From the NCBI RefSeq assembly GCF_019112545.1, contig NW_025064915.1, positions 221,117 through 285,116 on the forward strand: a stretch of DNA of 64,000 nucleotides. The letters are read 5' to 3'. A model generated the notes under the pieces. It was not told the DNA's origin and ran no database searches. It was given only the letters and a program-made list of their open reading frames with translations. Position 1 is the first letter of the stretch; the number at the start of each line of letters is the position of its first letter. This document shows, piece by piece, positions 48,261 through 58,989 of this stretch. Position numbers and translations under genes: made by a program. Origin of the DNA: Guyanagaster necrorhizus (taxonomy: Eukaryota; Basidiomycota; Agaricomycetes; Agaricales; Physalacriaceae).

Positions 48261-48934
48261 TTACTGGGCACCAGGCTGCCAAATAGCCTTCCCGTCTTTA
48301 TCATTGAGGTACCCGTCTTGTGTGAACAACAAACCTTCTTCTTCGAGCAACTTCAATTTACGGTTGAATTGCGTGCCTGTTTTAGCATCCCGTCCCCATT
48401 CGCCACAAAAGCCACCGACAAAGAGGTTGTTAGCAATTACCCGGTGGCAAGGGACGTATGGTGCAAATGGGTTATTTCTGAGGGCTCCGCCGACTATCCG
48501 GTAATTTAGTTCGAAATGTTCTATACCCTAGTGGTCGTACAACACACCTGAACGTGGTGACCCTCCAATTGCTGAACTGACAGTCTTGTACGTGGTTACG
48601 TTGCCGCAAGGGATTTTTCGCGTAAAATCATAGACATCCCATTGGTATGGCGTGACTTTCTAGAGTCAAACGGTTAGATAATGATGCTGCCTTTAATTAG
48701 TATGTTCCATACCTTGCCATCATTGGTGCGATACAAAGCTCTTTCAGTAGGTTCAATGGGGTAGAAAGTATCGCCTGGGCCGTCATGACCGTTCAGTCTC
48801 ATTGATTTTCTCCCGATAGACCCTGACCTACATGGCTGGGTCCAGCTTTTCGCCACTTTGCCTGTAGCGAGTGATGGACCAGAATTGAGGATAGACGAAG
48901 GAATAAAATTGACAGAAGTCCTTATGGCTGGCAT
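48261..48934 (-). CDS. MGT1: O6-methylguanine-DNA methyltransferase
   Basis: Repairs O6-alkylguanine by moving the alkyl group to its own cysteine, a one-time suicide reaction in the nucleus. Three exons on the minus strand. The first starts MPAIRTSVNFIPSSILNSGP at 48934. The second reads KVTPYQWDVYDFTRKIPCGN then VTTYKTVSSAIGGSPRS. The third has VGGALRNNPFAPYVPCHRVI, with the active-site PCHRV, then FVGGFCGEWGRD and a C-terminus DKDGKAIWQPGAQ with TAA at 48261-48263. The N-terminal exon is less conserved, and its Met is the first in frame. About 185 residues, a normal size. The helix-turn-helix arginine finger region (SSAIGGSPRSVGGALRNNP) and the PCHR motif are both present, so the enzyme should be active. 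Confidence 0.93.
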
Positions 48935-50400
48935 TGGTAGAGAAGAACGAAGCCGGATGCGTTACTTAGTCAGAAGTTGTGGAAGTCGGTAGAGAACCCT
49001 TAATTTTGATTAGAAATGTTTCAATATGACAAATGACTCGCGTCTGTCACGCCGCGTGCAGTCACCTGATCGTGACATGCAGCCCTGTTTTGGGCCTGCT
49101 AAGTTGTTCAACTCAATCCAGTTCTCCTGCTTGACTGCCGGCTTTCACTTGGTAAGAAACGGATGACCCGGTACAGTATCTCTGGCTGACAATATTCGGA
49201 GCTAGATTGACAGTCGGCGGTGACCCACTCTCTTATGCCGGATGTCAACAAACCAACAAGCAGCGCAGGGGTCGGTGTGACTTCCTGCCAATCCTGGATT
49301 TCTACTGATCCTTATCGGTTAGGTTGTTTGTGGATTTTCACATGATTTTAACTGTATTCACGCCAGTTTGCGGTAGAAGGCCTTAAAGGTAGCACGCTTC
49401 TGCGAAGGCCAAGACTCTGCTGTATCGTCACAGTGGCATTTTCTCTCAGGGAACCTACCTTCTGACGGATATCTCGGGCGGATACTCTGTACTCTCAGAT
49501 CACTGCCGAGTGGCTAACTTTTCCCACGATCTTAGGCGACTTTGTCTTTCCGGTCTTCCGCAGAGGATGGAGTCTTGCACTCGGAGCCTCTGTACAGGAC
49601 TCTTAATTGGTTCCCACCACATGTCTACCTGATGGATTGACCGGGGAAGCGCTGAATCTCCGAGCTCGGTGGGATGACGCCTCGGACCTGAACAATTTCC
49701 TAGCCCTTTTGGTTTCCAATTCTCCTGCCTCAGGGAAATCAGCGCCCCGAAAAATAAGGTTGGGCACTGAAAGTGACAGATTGGTTACTAGGAAACTTTT
49801 CTTGGCACTGCAGGACGAGTTTAATACATACCATTACCACTGTAAGAGATTCACCGCCAAGTCGTCGTCGCGCACTTGTGACCTCTCTTTGGGAGGCCTC
49901 TGGCGGTATGCCGACGGATCGATATCAATGCATCAGTGACGTAACTTTTGTCGTTCTTCTGATTTTTCATATGTTGATGAATCATCCTTGGCTCACAGAA
50001 CATTCTCAGGTCGGTGCCTTTCGAGCAACGGGTAGGTGGAGCGAATCATACTATCTACGCTCTGACAAAGTCCTACCAAAGTCCGATAGCATGCCAAGCC
50101 ATGAGTACGGACACTCAAAATTCTTTTGCTTTTGCAACAATTCTACTATGCCCGTTCTAATACCGATCGCCAAGCCATTCGGCGGGACCCAAACTCGTAT
50201 GTCTATCTATAATCTTTGTAATTCCAAGGAGTTATCTGTCGAACCTGGCTTACCGGGACCCTGTTTTGTCGGTCTAGGTATCTGGTCCCGTAGTGGCAGC
50301 ACGAATATTTCGTTGGCTTGTATAAAAAGAACAGAAAGCATTGTTGGTTTTTCATCCCCAGCGATACCAGTCTTTCAGAGATACTAACAAACCCATCCAC
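48935..50400. other. 1.47 kb upstream of ICL/PEPM gene, no gene recognised
   Basis: A long plus-strand open frame (49773-50387) and a shorter one (49607-49939) have no recognisable domain or codon pattern and end in the promoter of the next gene. The MGT1 promoter lies at the left end. Confidence 0.4.
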
Positions 50401-51891
50401 ATGCCTGCTCCCAGCTACTCCGTTGCCCTCGAGACCACCGCTTCCGAGCCTGTGGCCCCTGCTCCTGTTGCAGTCGAGGAACCGTTACGAGAGTCAGACG
50501 CCTACTACAATGCTCGTCTTGACCCCAAGAACTTCTTGGAGGGACCGCTGTCGCCTAACCCTGCGACCCGCCTTCGTCAAATGCTTGCTCGCCCAGGTAT
50601 TGTCGTAAGTTGGGCGATTACCATCCGGCGAGTATACGCTAATGGAATAACGAAAGGTCGCGCCTGGCATCTGCGATGGGATCAGTGCACGGTGCGCCTT
50701 GGAGGCTGGTTTCGATTGCCTTTATCAGAGGTGACTTGCATTTTATATGTGCACTCCTGAGCCGCTGGACTCATCAGTGAATTCGGACAGTGGTGCAGCT
50801 ACCACCGCTTCGCGTATGGGTCAGCCCGACTTGGCCATTGCTACTCTCAACGACTTTGTCGGTGTAAGTATAGCTCTTTCTGTGCCTTCTTTTTTTTTTT
50901 CAGGCGGCTTATTCTTTAAAGGCCGGACAAATGGTGTCCAGTTTGAACCCATCGGTGCCGGTCATCGCCGACGCAGACACAGGGTACGCGCATTAGCCTA
51001 GCATCTGTTTTTGTTGATTTTAATTGACTTGCTTTCAGTTTCGGCGGGCCTGCTATGATCGCGCGCACCGTCCGTCAATACGCAAGGGCAGGAATTGCTG
51101 CTTGCCACATCGAGGATCAGGTACAGACCAAGCGGTGTGGTCATCTTATGGGCAAACAGGTCGTTTCACGAGAGGAATTCGTTACTCGTATCCGCGCGGC
51201 TGTTATCGCTCGTGATGGTATCCCTGGTGGTTCAGACTTTGTAAGTCTAACTCTGTGACCAGTATTCCGGCTCATGATACTGATGGGTGGATAGGTCATC
51301 ATTGGGCGAACGGACTCGGCACAGGTGCTGGGAATGGATGAAGCTATTGCTCGTCTCAAGCTAGCGGCGGCAGCTGGCGCCGATGTCTGCTTTATTGAGG
51401 GCGTGAAGACTAAGGATTTGCTGGAGTCCACTGTCGCTGCATTGGCTCCTACTCCTGTATGTCTTGCATTGTCATTTTGGGGGATTCAATTCTCAAATAT
51501 CGCGCCAGGTCCTCGTCAACGTCATCTCTGGCGGTCTGACTCCGTCCTTCACATGCCCTGAAGCCGAGCAAATGGGAGCCAAGATCATCAGTGAGTTACT
51601 TCCGGCTCCTGCGGTTCAATAGCAGGGTTTAAGCCATAAACAGTCTTCTCGCTGGTATCCTGTGTCGCTATGGTGCATGCTTGCCGCGCTGCGATGAAGT
51701 CCCTGAAGAAGACGGGCACAGACTTTAGCTCTGCTCAGGGCATGGATCCCAAGAAGTTCTTTGAAGTTATGGGTCAGTCCTGGCTTCTGCTGATAATAAT
51801 ACATACCTCTAATGTCTTGTTTTCTCAAGGTCTGAATGAGATTGTTGAGCTCGATGCGGCGGCGGGTGGATCTGCTTTCCAACTTGTTTAA
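50401..51891 (+). CDS. Isocitrate lyase / PEP mutase superfamily enzyme
   Basis: Alpha/beta-barrel lyase of the ICL/PEPM superfamily, acting on a 2-hydroxy or 2-methyl dicarboxylate. The start at 50401 (MPAPSYSVALETT) begins an Ala/Pro-rich leader. Then comes NPATRLRQMLARPGIV and, after an intron, APGICDGISARCALEAGFDC. Later blocks are SGAATTASRMGQPDLAIATL, VIADADTGFGGPAMIARTVR, AACHIEDQVQTKRCGHLMGK (catalytic KRCGH cysteine loop), FVIIGRTDSAQVLGMDEAIA and CPEAEQMGAKIIIFSLVSCV. It ends GGSAFQLV at 51891. Several short introns. The KRCGH loop rules for lyases (isocitrate, methylisocitrate, 2,3-dimethylmalate) and for oxaloacetate acetylhydrolase, not true phosphonomutase. At about 350 residues it is too short for classical isocitrate lyase. 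Whether it makes oxalate, cleaves dimethylmalate or does something else cannot be told by eye. Confidence 0.82.
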
Positions 51892-52173
51892 TTTTTTTTT
51901 TCCTGCATGCATGTATACCAAACCTCAAATAACCTATTTTATTGATCGGTATTACTAGTAACTGTGTGTAATACTGCTGGGCATCACGAATTTTTATGAC
52001 CTTAGACGTCTTGCCATTGGCCCGTGATCAAAGCCGGAAATAGAAATCACCTCTTTACCAATCGCCACGTTATTTTCCGAAACCGACAGCGACAATTTTC
52101 TTGGGTCTGGTAGTTGGTATGGCCTTATTCTGTGCTTTAAGGGCTGGATCCAACTGTTTCTAGGCATCCTTGC
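51892..52173. other. Intergenic, SAM50 promoter
   Basis: Short gap between two plus-strand genes; no gene or motif recognised. Confidence 0.4.
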
Positions 52174-54032
52174 ATGGATACAGGCAGCACCCCTCCCTTG
52201 AGCCCCCCTTTGCAAAATTCGTCGTCCCCGCGAGACCAAGAACCGGATGATATCGAGAACCTGCTGAAGTGGGCTGAAGCTCGCAGGGAACGGAAGATAA
52301 GAGGAGAGTATGAATCAGCCGTGTTGCATCTGTCAGAGTTGGTGCGTTTACCTCCATTTTTTTTCCCTAGACGGACGCTGAGTTAGGGGGGCAGATCAAC
52401 AACAATCTCTCGACGCCGTTGCGTGTACACTCGGTACGCGTTGAAGGGGCTGAAAATACCCGGAATTCGTTTATCGGATTCTTGGTGAAACCTTTGATAC
52501 CGACGGCGGAGGGCAGCAATGTTGAAGAGGTTCTTCATGCGACGCGCCGGATTTCGGATCTACTGCAGCGGGCAGATATCTTTGCGTCGGTGGAGGCACG
52601 CCTTGAGCATGCAAAAGATGTGATGGCGAGCCCGCGAGATGTCGACGTCGTCGTCAAGACGAAGGAAAAAGGCCGTTTTTTCGTCAAGTCCGCTACGGAG
52701 TTTGGGAACAACGAAGGCAGCGCGGTGTGTTGTGATTCTCTTCCTCTTCTGTTTTGTTCTTCTCATGGTATTGGTATAGAGTATCACTGCACGTGTACGG
52801 AATGTTTTTGGAGGCGCGGAGATGTTTGAAGCGAACGTTTCCACTGGTACGACGACGAGGCAGTCTTATCACGGAACACTGTCAGCGCCGATTACGCCTG
52901 ACCTCGCCACGCGGGCAGAACTTGCTATTTTTGCGATGCAGCGGGACAATACGGGTTTTGCGAGTTGCTGGGAGTCTCTTCAGGGCCTCAAGGCTATTCT
53001 CAGGGTGAGCTAGGTCAGCCGCCTGTTTTGTGTGTGTGTGTGCCTATGGTTTTCATTGTCGGTTTCTCCTTAGAATGGGACTCCGACGACAGGGATACAT
53101 GAATTGGCTTATGAGGGAGTATTGAGGAATATTGGAGGGTTGACGCCGACGGTGTCGATGAGGTGGGTCCTGCTATCTGTTGCTGTTGTGTCTGTGTTTG
53201 ATTAGAGATAGCATGCGGCATGCTGCTGGTACGACATCCAAGTCGTCTGTGTCTTACGCGTACACGCTGGACACCCGAGACGATAGGATTAGCGCGTCGC
53301 GAGGCGTATACGCTAAGCTGTACCAGGAAATGGCCGGCTTGGGTGGCGACGCAACGTTTTACAAGGCCGAAGCAGAGACACAAGTTTCTCGCTCTCTTCT
53401 GTCAGGAGTGGTGCGTGTAATTTATCTCCGTGCTGGATGGATGTTTTGTTCTAAACGTAGAGTCAAGTCGGCTTCTTTGGCTCTCCGTTCCGGACTGATG
53501 TTTGGTATTTTGCGACCGACGTTGTTCTCTGACCGGTTCCAGCTTGGGGGACCGATGTCTGTTCGTGCATTTAAGCCTAACGGTCTTGGTCCGAGGGATG
53601 GACGTGAGTGATGTGCTCGGGGTCTTTCTTTGTACACCGGTTATGTGACGCTCTTTCACAGAAGATACATTGGGAGGCGATATGTATTGGTCTGCTGGAG
53701 TGAGCGTCGTCTCAAATCTGCCTTTGAAGCCGGATTGGCCCCTGAAAACGCATGCATGGATAAATGGTGGGCGATTAGACAACATGGATAAATGTAAGCG
53801 CTACAATCTGTTTGGATTGTTTCGACATCCTTATCAATGTGTTGCAGCTCGTTCGGTGATTGAGAATGTGAAAGACATGGTAACGCGACCGTCTGTCTCA
53901 GCAGGGGTTGGACTCATTTATCGGTTCGATCCGGTAAGGGTGGAGGTCAATTTCGGACTGCCTCTGGTGGCGAATAAAAGTGATGGTCTTAGGAGAGGTA
54001 TTCAAGTTGGGATCGGACTTGAATTTCTGTAG
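52174..54032 (+). CDS. SAM50: Sorting assembly machinery subunit Sam50 (Omp85 family)
   Basis: Core beta-barrel of the SAM complex, which inserts beta-barrel proteins into the mitochondrial outer membrane. The start at 52174 (MDTGSTPPLSPPLQNSSSPR) leads into a charged helix (IENLLKWAEARRERKIRGEY) and one POTRA-like domain with LRVHSVRVEGAENTRNSFIG. The bacterial-surface-antigen barrel follows: FVKSATEFGNNEGSASI, VRNVFGGAEMFEANVSTGTT, YAYTLDTRDDRISASRGVYA, TLFSDRFQLGGPMSVRAFKP (family L6 loop region with a variant of the VRGF motif, here VRAF), NGLGPRDGEDTLGGDMYWSA and a final strand ending RRGIQVGIGLEFL. The last residue being hydrophobic/aromatic-rich matches a beta-signal. About seven short introns. 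VRAF in place of VRGF is also known in mitochondrial homologues. Confidence 0.9.
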
Positions 54033-55790
54033 AGTAAGTTTTATTGATGGTATTTTTTGACCGTTCCCAATGCCACCGACGAGTTTTTCGCTCCCGCGGG
54101 CGCTGATTTTTGACTCTCGGTATCAAGTTCTTACCTTGGCGCTGCTTACGGAAGCCTGATTGATGTAATTTTCCGTCCTTGAAGCTTCAATATTGACATG
54201 GGTAATGTTATGCTGTTCGGGGGGTGACTGAGTGCTGAGTGCTGTGTGGAGGAGATGGCAACTTCCTCCTACAATTGCTGCTTCATTATGAGCATCACCG
54301 TCAGCGTGTTGCTACATGTCCCGTATCATTGTGCCACGTCCCGTGTCCGCAATCTCTTTGCTCATGTATCACTGTTGGTTCATCGCCGGTATTCATGTAT
54401 GTAGCCGAAAATTGAATGAAAATTTTGGGTTTCCGTTCAGTACCCCCCATCGATATCATGGACTCTGCCATGGCCAAGGCAGTCTCTTCAGAAGGGATGG
54501 TCTAAAAACAAGTTTAGATTAGCTGCATTCGAAGGTACTCTGTCAGATGCAATCAATGTTGGAGGATATCCGTACGTTTCATCTTATCTTACTTTTGATC
54601 ACTCGCTCTATTTGCCTTATATATACTTACACCTCCTGTCGTTTCCCGATCACCTATATAGTCCAGCCGTTCCTATCTGTATGCCTCAGTCGCTTCACCC
54701 ACGTTGTGCCCGACTGAGATACTCACATATATTCTTCTGTCAATAATCAAGACTTGTCGCCGGCCGTGGGCGTGGATCCTGCTTGCCTGATTGAGGTGCG
54801 GTCGGAGAATGCCGACTGATGGGACCCATGCCGACTCTTCGACATCCAATTAGCTAGGAAAGACGGCTCCCAAAAGAAACCAAACGACTCTCATCGCCAA
54901 TCCTGTTCAGAAAGTGGAGTACAGAGTACGTGTCTTTTCGTCATACCTTCTCTTCTGTTCATTTCCTTATATCCACATATCCAGATACACCTCACTTTAG
55001 ACACCCAGCAATAATGGGCATACGCAAGGACTGGATGTAAAGACGATGCACTGTCCATAAAGAGGTTGGCGGGCCCGAAAATGGTCTTATCGACCACCCT
55101 CAAATCCAACACGGTGACAATATCATTGTGGTTGTATTCAGACCATGGTATAAGCTATCTTTGCGCTCCACAGCGTCAAAATGTCCTAAGGACCTGCGTT
55201 CCATTGACGCCATCTGTCCTGTCCTGTCGACCGCGACTCTGTGGACGCCAGTGGGAATCCCATACCCGACATTTCCAACCATGAACTCCATTCCATATTC
55301 ACACTCATTTCCCGCCGTAAGGGCCACCATATGTTGCCATGCCAGCACCACTAGCCGGGACCCTACGCTGTCAATGAGAACAACGTACAAGTTACTCGTC
55401 ATAGCACTCTGCCTGATATGTTACGCGTTGGGGACGAAAGGTTGAGTAAGGAGTATCAACGTTCCGAGGAGAGCTGGCACGGCGGGAGGTTTACGGTAGA
55501 CCTTGTTCAAATTCTAATTCCGAGGTGGGAAGAAGAGTTGACTTACACTGGACTTATCCAGGTTCGTACTAGTATATACCATATAATGATGATAGATAGG
55601 TATAATGGGCAAGGGTTTTAGGCCTGGGGTGTAAACTGAGGACTCCAGGAATATGTTTTATAAAGAGTCAGAGCAATTGGCCAAGATACTCCTTGGTCAT
55701 TGTCATTCAGTAAGCATGGGAAGATTTGGACGCCATCACTTGTTCATACTGTACATGTCTTAGCCGAGAATACTCTTTGCCTACAAATAG
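54033..55790. other. 1.76 kb with no recognised gene
   Basis: Open frames on both strands around 55100-55620 (for example RVGDERLSKEYQRSEESWHG, plus strand) show no known domain and were not called. The sequence lies just before the truncated MFS gene and may be decayed or rearranged. Confidence 0.4.
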
Positions 55791-56224
55791 AATGGGCATC
55801 ACCGTGAACTGGCAAGCGATACAAACATATATCATCGACACCTACACCGTTCGTGCGGCACTAGGCAAGTCAATGGGCTGTACAAGTACTGATGCGGACC
55901 TGATCTATTATACAGCTCTCGGAGGGCTCTCTTTGCTTCGCTCGCTCGTCAGTTTTGCCTTGCCGTTAGGCTCTCCCAGCCTGTCAGCCATCATGATCTC
56001 TCCTGCTTCTTTCCATTATTGAGCTCTGAACATAGGTACCAGCACTTGGGTTACGGGAAAGGAAACACCATCCTGGCTAGTTGCGCTTTGGGCCTGGGAT
56101 TCCCGATGTAAGTTTTCACTCCTATCAGACCTTTCTTGGATACATAGTAACACATGGCAGGGTTTTGATTCTGTGGTTTTGGGGGACAGTTCTACGTGGA
56201 AAAAATGCAACAGCTATCCACAAT
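55791..56224 (+). pseudogene. 5'-truncated MFS transporter, cut by LTR insertion
   Basis: Four exons (55791-55864, 55916-55982, 56036-56107, 56161-56224) join to the last membrane segments of a DHA1-type MFS transporter. They read VNWQAIQTYIIDTYTVRAAL, then LGGLSLLRSLVSFALPL, YQHLGYGKGNTILASCALGL and VLILWFWGTVLR. The first intron has a GC donor (GCAAGT); splicing restores the family motif. No N-terminal exons were found in the preceding 1.7 kb. The 3' end runs into a retrotransposon LTR at 56225, so the gene has lost its start and its natural end has been split. It is a different paralogue from the intact MFS gene at 32525-34685, whose matching exon has no intron at this position. Confidence 0.72.
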
Positions 56225-56646
56225 TGTTACGATTTTTCCTCATTCTCGCATTCTAGCCCCTATCGATGCTTAGTCAAGGCATGGTGGGAAGAGATTGGTC
56301 AGCATAAAGAACTTATTCTCTTCGCCCATACAACGAGCTTGACGATGCACAGCTGCCCTTTTATGTACAACAACGGTGCTCAAGGACAACGGACACCATG
56401 GACACAAGTCGATACAATAAGTAGTAGTATTTTTAACCTCACACAAACAGTATTTAAGGCTTGTAGCTCTCGCTGGAGAAACCCAGCTTCGAGCTAAAGT
56501 TTATACACACCATTCTACCTCGAGTCAACTTCTGACCTTGAGTCACGAACCGCAGATATATCCGAGTGGACCCGGTTGATTCCTTGAAGTGCGAAGGAAC
56601 ACCCGCTTACCACATGTGTCTGCTCACATGATGCTTGGGCTTAACA
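56225..56646 (+). repeat. 5' LTR of element 1
   Basis: 422 bp bounded by TGTTA and TAACA inverted ends. TATA-like TATTTAAG at 56451-56458 defines the end of U3. The predicted transcript start falls about 30 bp downstream, at about 56480-56485. The 5 bp before it are ACAAT (possible target-site duplication; the right side is out of view). Ends are inferred from the termini and from the priming site; the second LTR is not visible. Confidence 0.7.
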
Positions 56647-56647
56647 A

Positions 56648-56660
56648 TTAGCTCGAAGCT
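56648..56660 (+). promoter_or_regulatory. Self-primer binding site of element 1
   Basis: TTAGCTCGAAGCT, starting 2 nt after the LTR end, is the exact reverse complement of 56485-56497 (AGCTTCGAGCTAA), the predicted 5' end of the element's mRNA. No tRNA-type TGG-starting primer site is present. This matches the Tf1-type self-priming layout. Confidence 0.65.
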
Positions 56661-56702
56661 TCCTCCTTCCCTTTCTCAAGCCCAATTGTGCTGAGAAACC
56701 GA

Positions 56703-58989
56703 ATGACTCCAGTCACAACCCGCGCCCTAAATCATGACTTCTTTGAGCTAATAGCTTCCATCATCGGAACGCTGCTCAGCCTTCTAGCTATCATCACCTG
56801 TTGCCGAGGGTGACAATCAATCACTGCTTGGATTGTCAGGCACTACCAAGCATTTCAACAAATCCAACACATCCTCCGAAACGTAACCCCAGATCTCCCT
56901 TTCCATGACATCCCCCCCTCTGCCAGAACGACCCTCCAGCTGGAGGAGTTTCCCATACTAGAAGCTGGGCATAGCCGCCAGGATATGGGGAGCCCTCAAG
57001 AAGAAGAAAGACACTGATACCCTCCTTGACGACCTGACAGTAGAGACCGGAACCATAACCTCACAGGGTTCCGAAACCCGTGGACCACGACGGTCCCCCA
57101 GGTCGCCCAGGAGATCCCCCATGATATCCCTCCAAACCCCAGTAACCCTTCCACTGCCTCTCGCACCCCAGGGATTGGAAACCACGCTCGGGACTCCCGT
57201 GATGCCTCTCGGGTGGCTTCAAGAGCCAGGACTGCCCCCAACCTGCCCCAAGACTCCCTCTACGAGCCCACTGAGCCGAATTCCGACTCCAGCAGGTCCG
57301 TCAGTAGGCTAGGGGTCGAAAACCCTCATGGAAGGACCATACACTCCGACTATGCCAACGTCGAGATTGCCATCTCAGCGGCCAGAGACCCATTCTGACA
57401 TATTCATGTCAGGAGCGAGCCAGAGATCGGCACGGCCAGCGCAAGGGGAAGAATTGCGAGGGACAGAATTATCCGGAGGGTATTCCCAGACTGGGACCTT
57501 ACCGTCCCATTCGACTATGACAGCACCTTATGACAGCAGCAGCAGATTCAGCAGCGTAGGGCAGAAGAAGAGTGAGCGCGAGAAGAGCTCGCCGAGTATA
57601 CTCAGGAGCAAGCCCAGCGAGAGTACGAGGAAGCCGAGTACGACAGACAGGGGTGAGCATGAAGGAGATGAGAAGATGCAGAAAGAATGGGCTCCACCTC
57701 TCCTGCATGGCATGGACTCCAGTCCTCAGGGTCCGAGTCCCCCTTCAGAGAGCCACCGACTGACGAAGACCCCTGGACAGGACCAGGAAGCCCGGTCACC
57801 AGAAGTGAAGCCATCAGAAGGGGAGGAGGGCCTTCCCCTCCCGATTTACAGTACCCCAGCCGAACAGACACTATCGCATCCGACGTCGACTCTGTCCTCG
57901 ACGCCTATGGACTCCGGGTACCCGACAATGCCCACGTCTCCGACCTCGCCCTCTGACGATTCCTGGGAAGTCGAGTTGCCCACCAGTTCCTCCTTCCGGA
58001 GTTCTACCGAAACTTCGGCCTCTATAGCGAGGAACTGGAGAGAGCAAGAGCGGTGGGCAGGACGAGGTACTACGGAGTTCCAGCCATTCCGGTCCAGCCC
58101 ATCGCCGAGGGGGAAGTGAGACCCAGTAACATCGGAGGACTCCCCATCGATGCTACGACTCAGGCCTCTCACCTCCGACCAGCTCGCAGGTTCCCTCCTA
58201 GGGGAGGACAGTGAGGACAATGAGGACAGCGAGGACAACGAGGACAGCGAGGAAGGGCCCTTTGACCCTCGACATTTCATGACATATGCAGGACAGCAAC
58301 CAGATGAGGTAGCATTGAGGGAAGAAATTGAAAGAAGCAGACAGAAGGAATACAGGGAGTTATACGAGCAAGGAATGCTCTTTTTATGGGGAGACGCCCA
58401 CTGGTTGGCGACTCCCCTAGGACTTGAATATCGGTATGCAGGTTCAATGGAGAAAAAACAAATTTTACAGTATGCTGCAATGGAATATGCCTGGAAGGAA
58501 TATGGGTGCTGGCATCCCAAGGATCCACTCGGGCCGATGCCCCCATTCCAACCACAAACGAACGTTCAGCCATTACCACGAAGCCCACCCGTCGCACCGA
58601 AGAGAGCCATATACACGGCACCTTCAATCTGAAGCGTCGCTGAAGCCAGCCGACGCTCCGTTCGAAGTACGGCTTCTCGGCTTACCCAAACCAAGAAGCA
58701 CCCCAGCGAATGCCGAATCGAAGGTTTCCGAAACCCATGGACTGGGAGGGGGAGCAGACTATTAGGGGCACAACCCCCTCCTGATGAGGCCGGACCCAGC
58801 AGCGGGGGAAAGGAGCCTGCCCGAGACGATCCAGAAGCCACACGACTAGGATTTACGGTTCGGGACAGAATCATCGTCCGCATCCAAGAACCCAAGGGAA
58901 GTCCCGTCGCCGACGACCACTCCCTGCACTCTTTCCCCGGACCACCCACTGAATGGTGACGACCCCCCTTTGATGAATGGCCTAACCCC
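56703..58989 (+). pseudogene. Degenerate leader / gag N-terminal region of element 1
   Basis: Begins at an ATG (56703) encoding MTPVTTRALNHDFFELIASI and soon meets stops. Protein-like sequence then alternates between two frames: a Gln/Glu-rich stretch (about 57500-57660, QQQQIQQRRAEEE type), RVAHQFLLPEFYRNFGLYSE (about 57980-58035) and, in the frame of the gag core, EEIERSRQKEYRELYEQGML (about 58322-58380). At least one indel is implied near the EDS/EDN acidic repeat at 58205-58252. In the gag-core frame the three stops after 57328 are TGA at 58117-58119, 58630-58632 and 58957-58959. The region is low in recognisable domains apart from the acidic repeat. Confidence 0.6.
58205..58252 (+). repeat. 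Acidic GAGGACARN tandem repeat
   Basis: About five copies of a 9-base GAGGACAGT/GAGGACAAT-type unit, encoding Glu-Asp-Ser/Asn repeats in the gag frame of element 1. A likely place for slippage, and close to where the open frame changes. Confidence 0.7.

Noticed and set aside
49773..50387. 204-residue open frame upstream of the ICL/PEPM gene
   Set aside because: No domain, odd composition, and it overlaps the expected promoter. Probably chance.
50401..51891. Possible PdxS/Snz partner of the SNO gene
   Set aside because: The motifs (SGAATTASRMGQPD, KRCGHLMGK) are those of the ICL/PEP mutase superfamily, not of the PdxS barrel.
55100..55445. Overlapping open frames of about 100 residues on both strands
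   Set aside because: Neither has a recognised motif or exon partners. Both cannot easily be real, and I have no way to choose.
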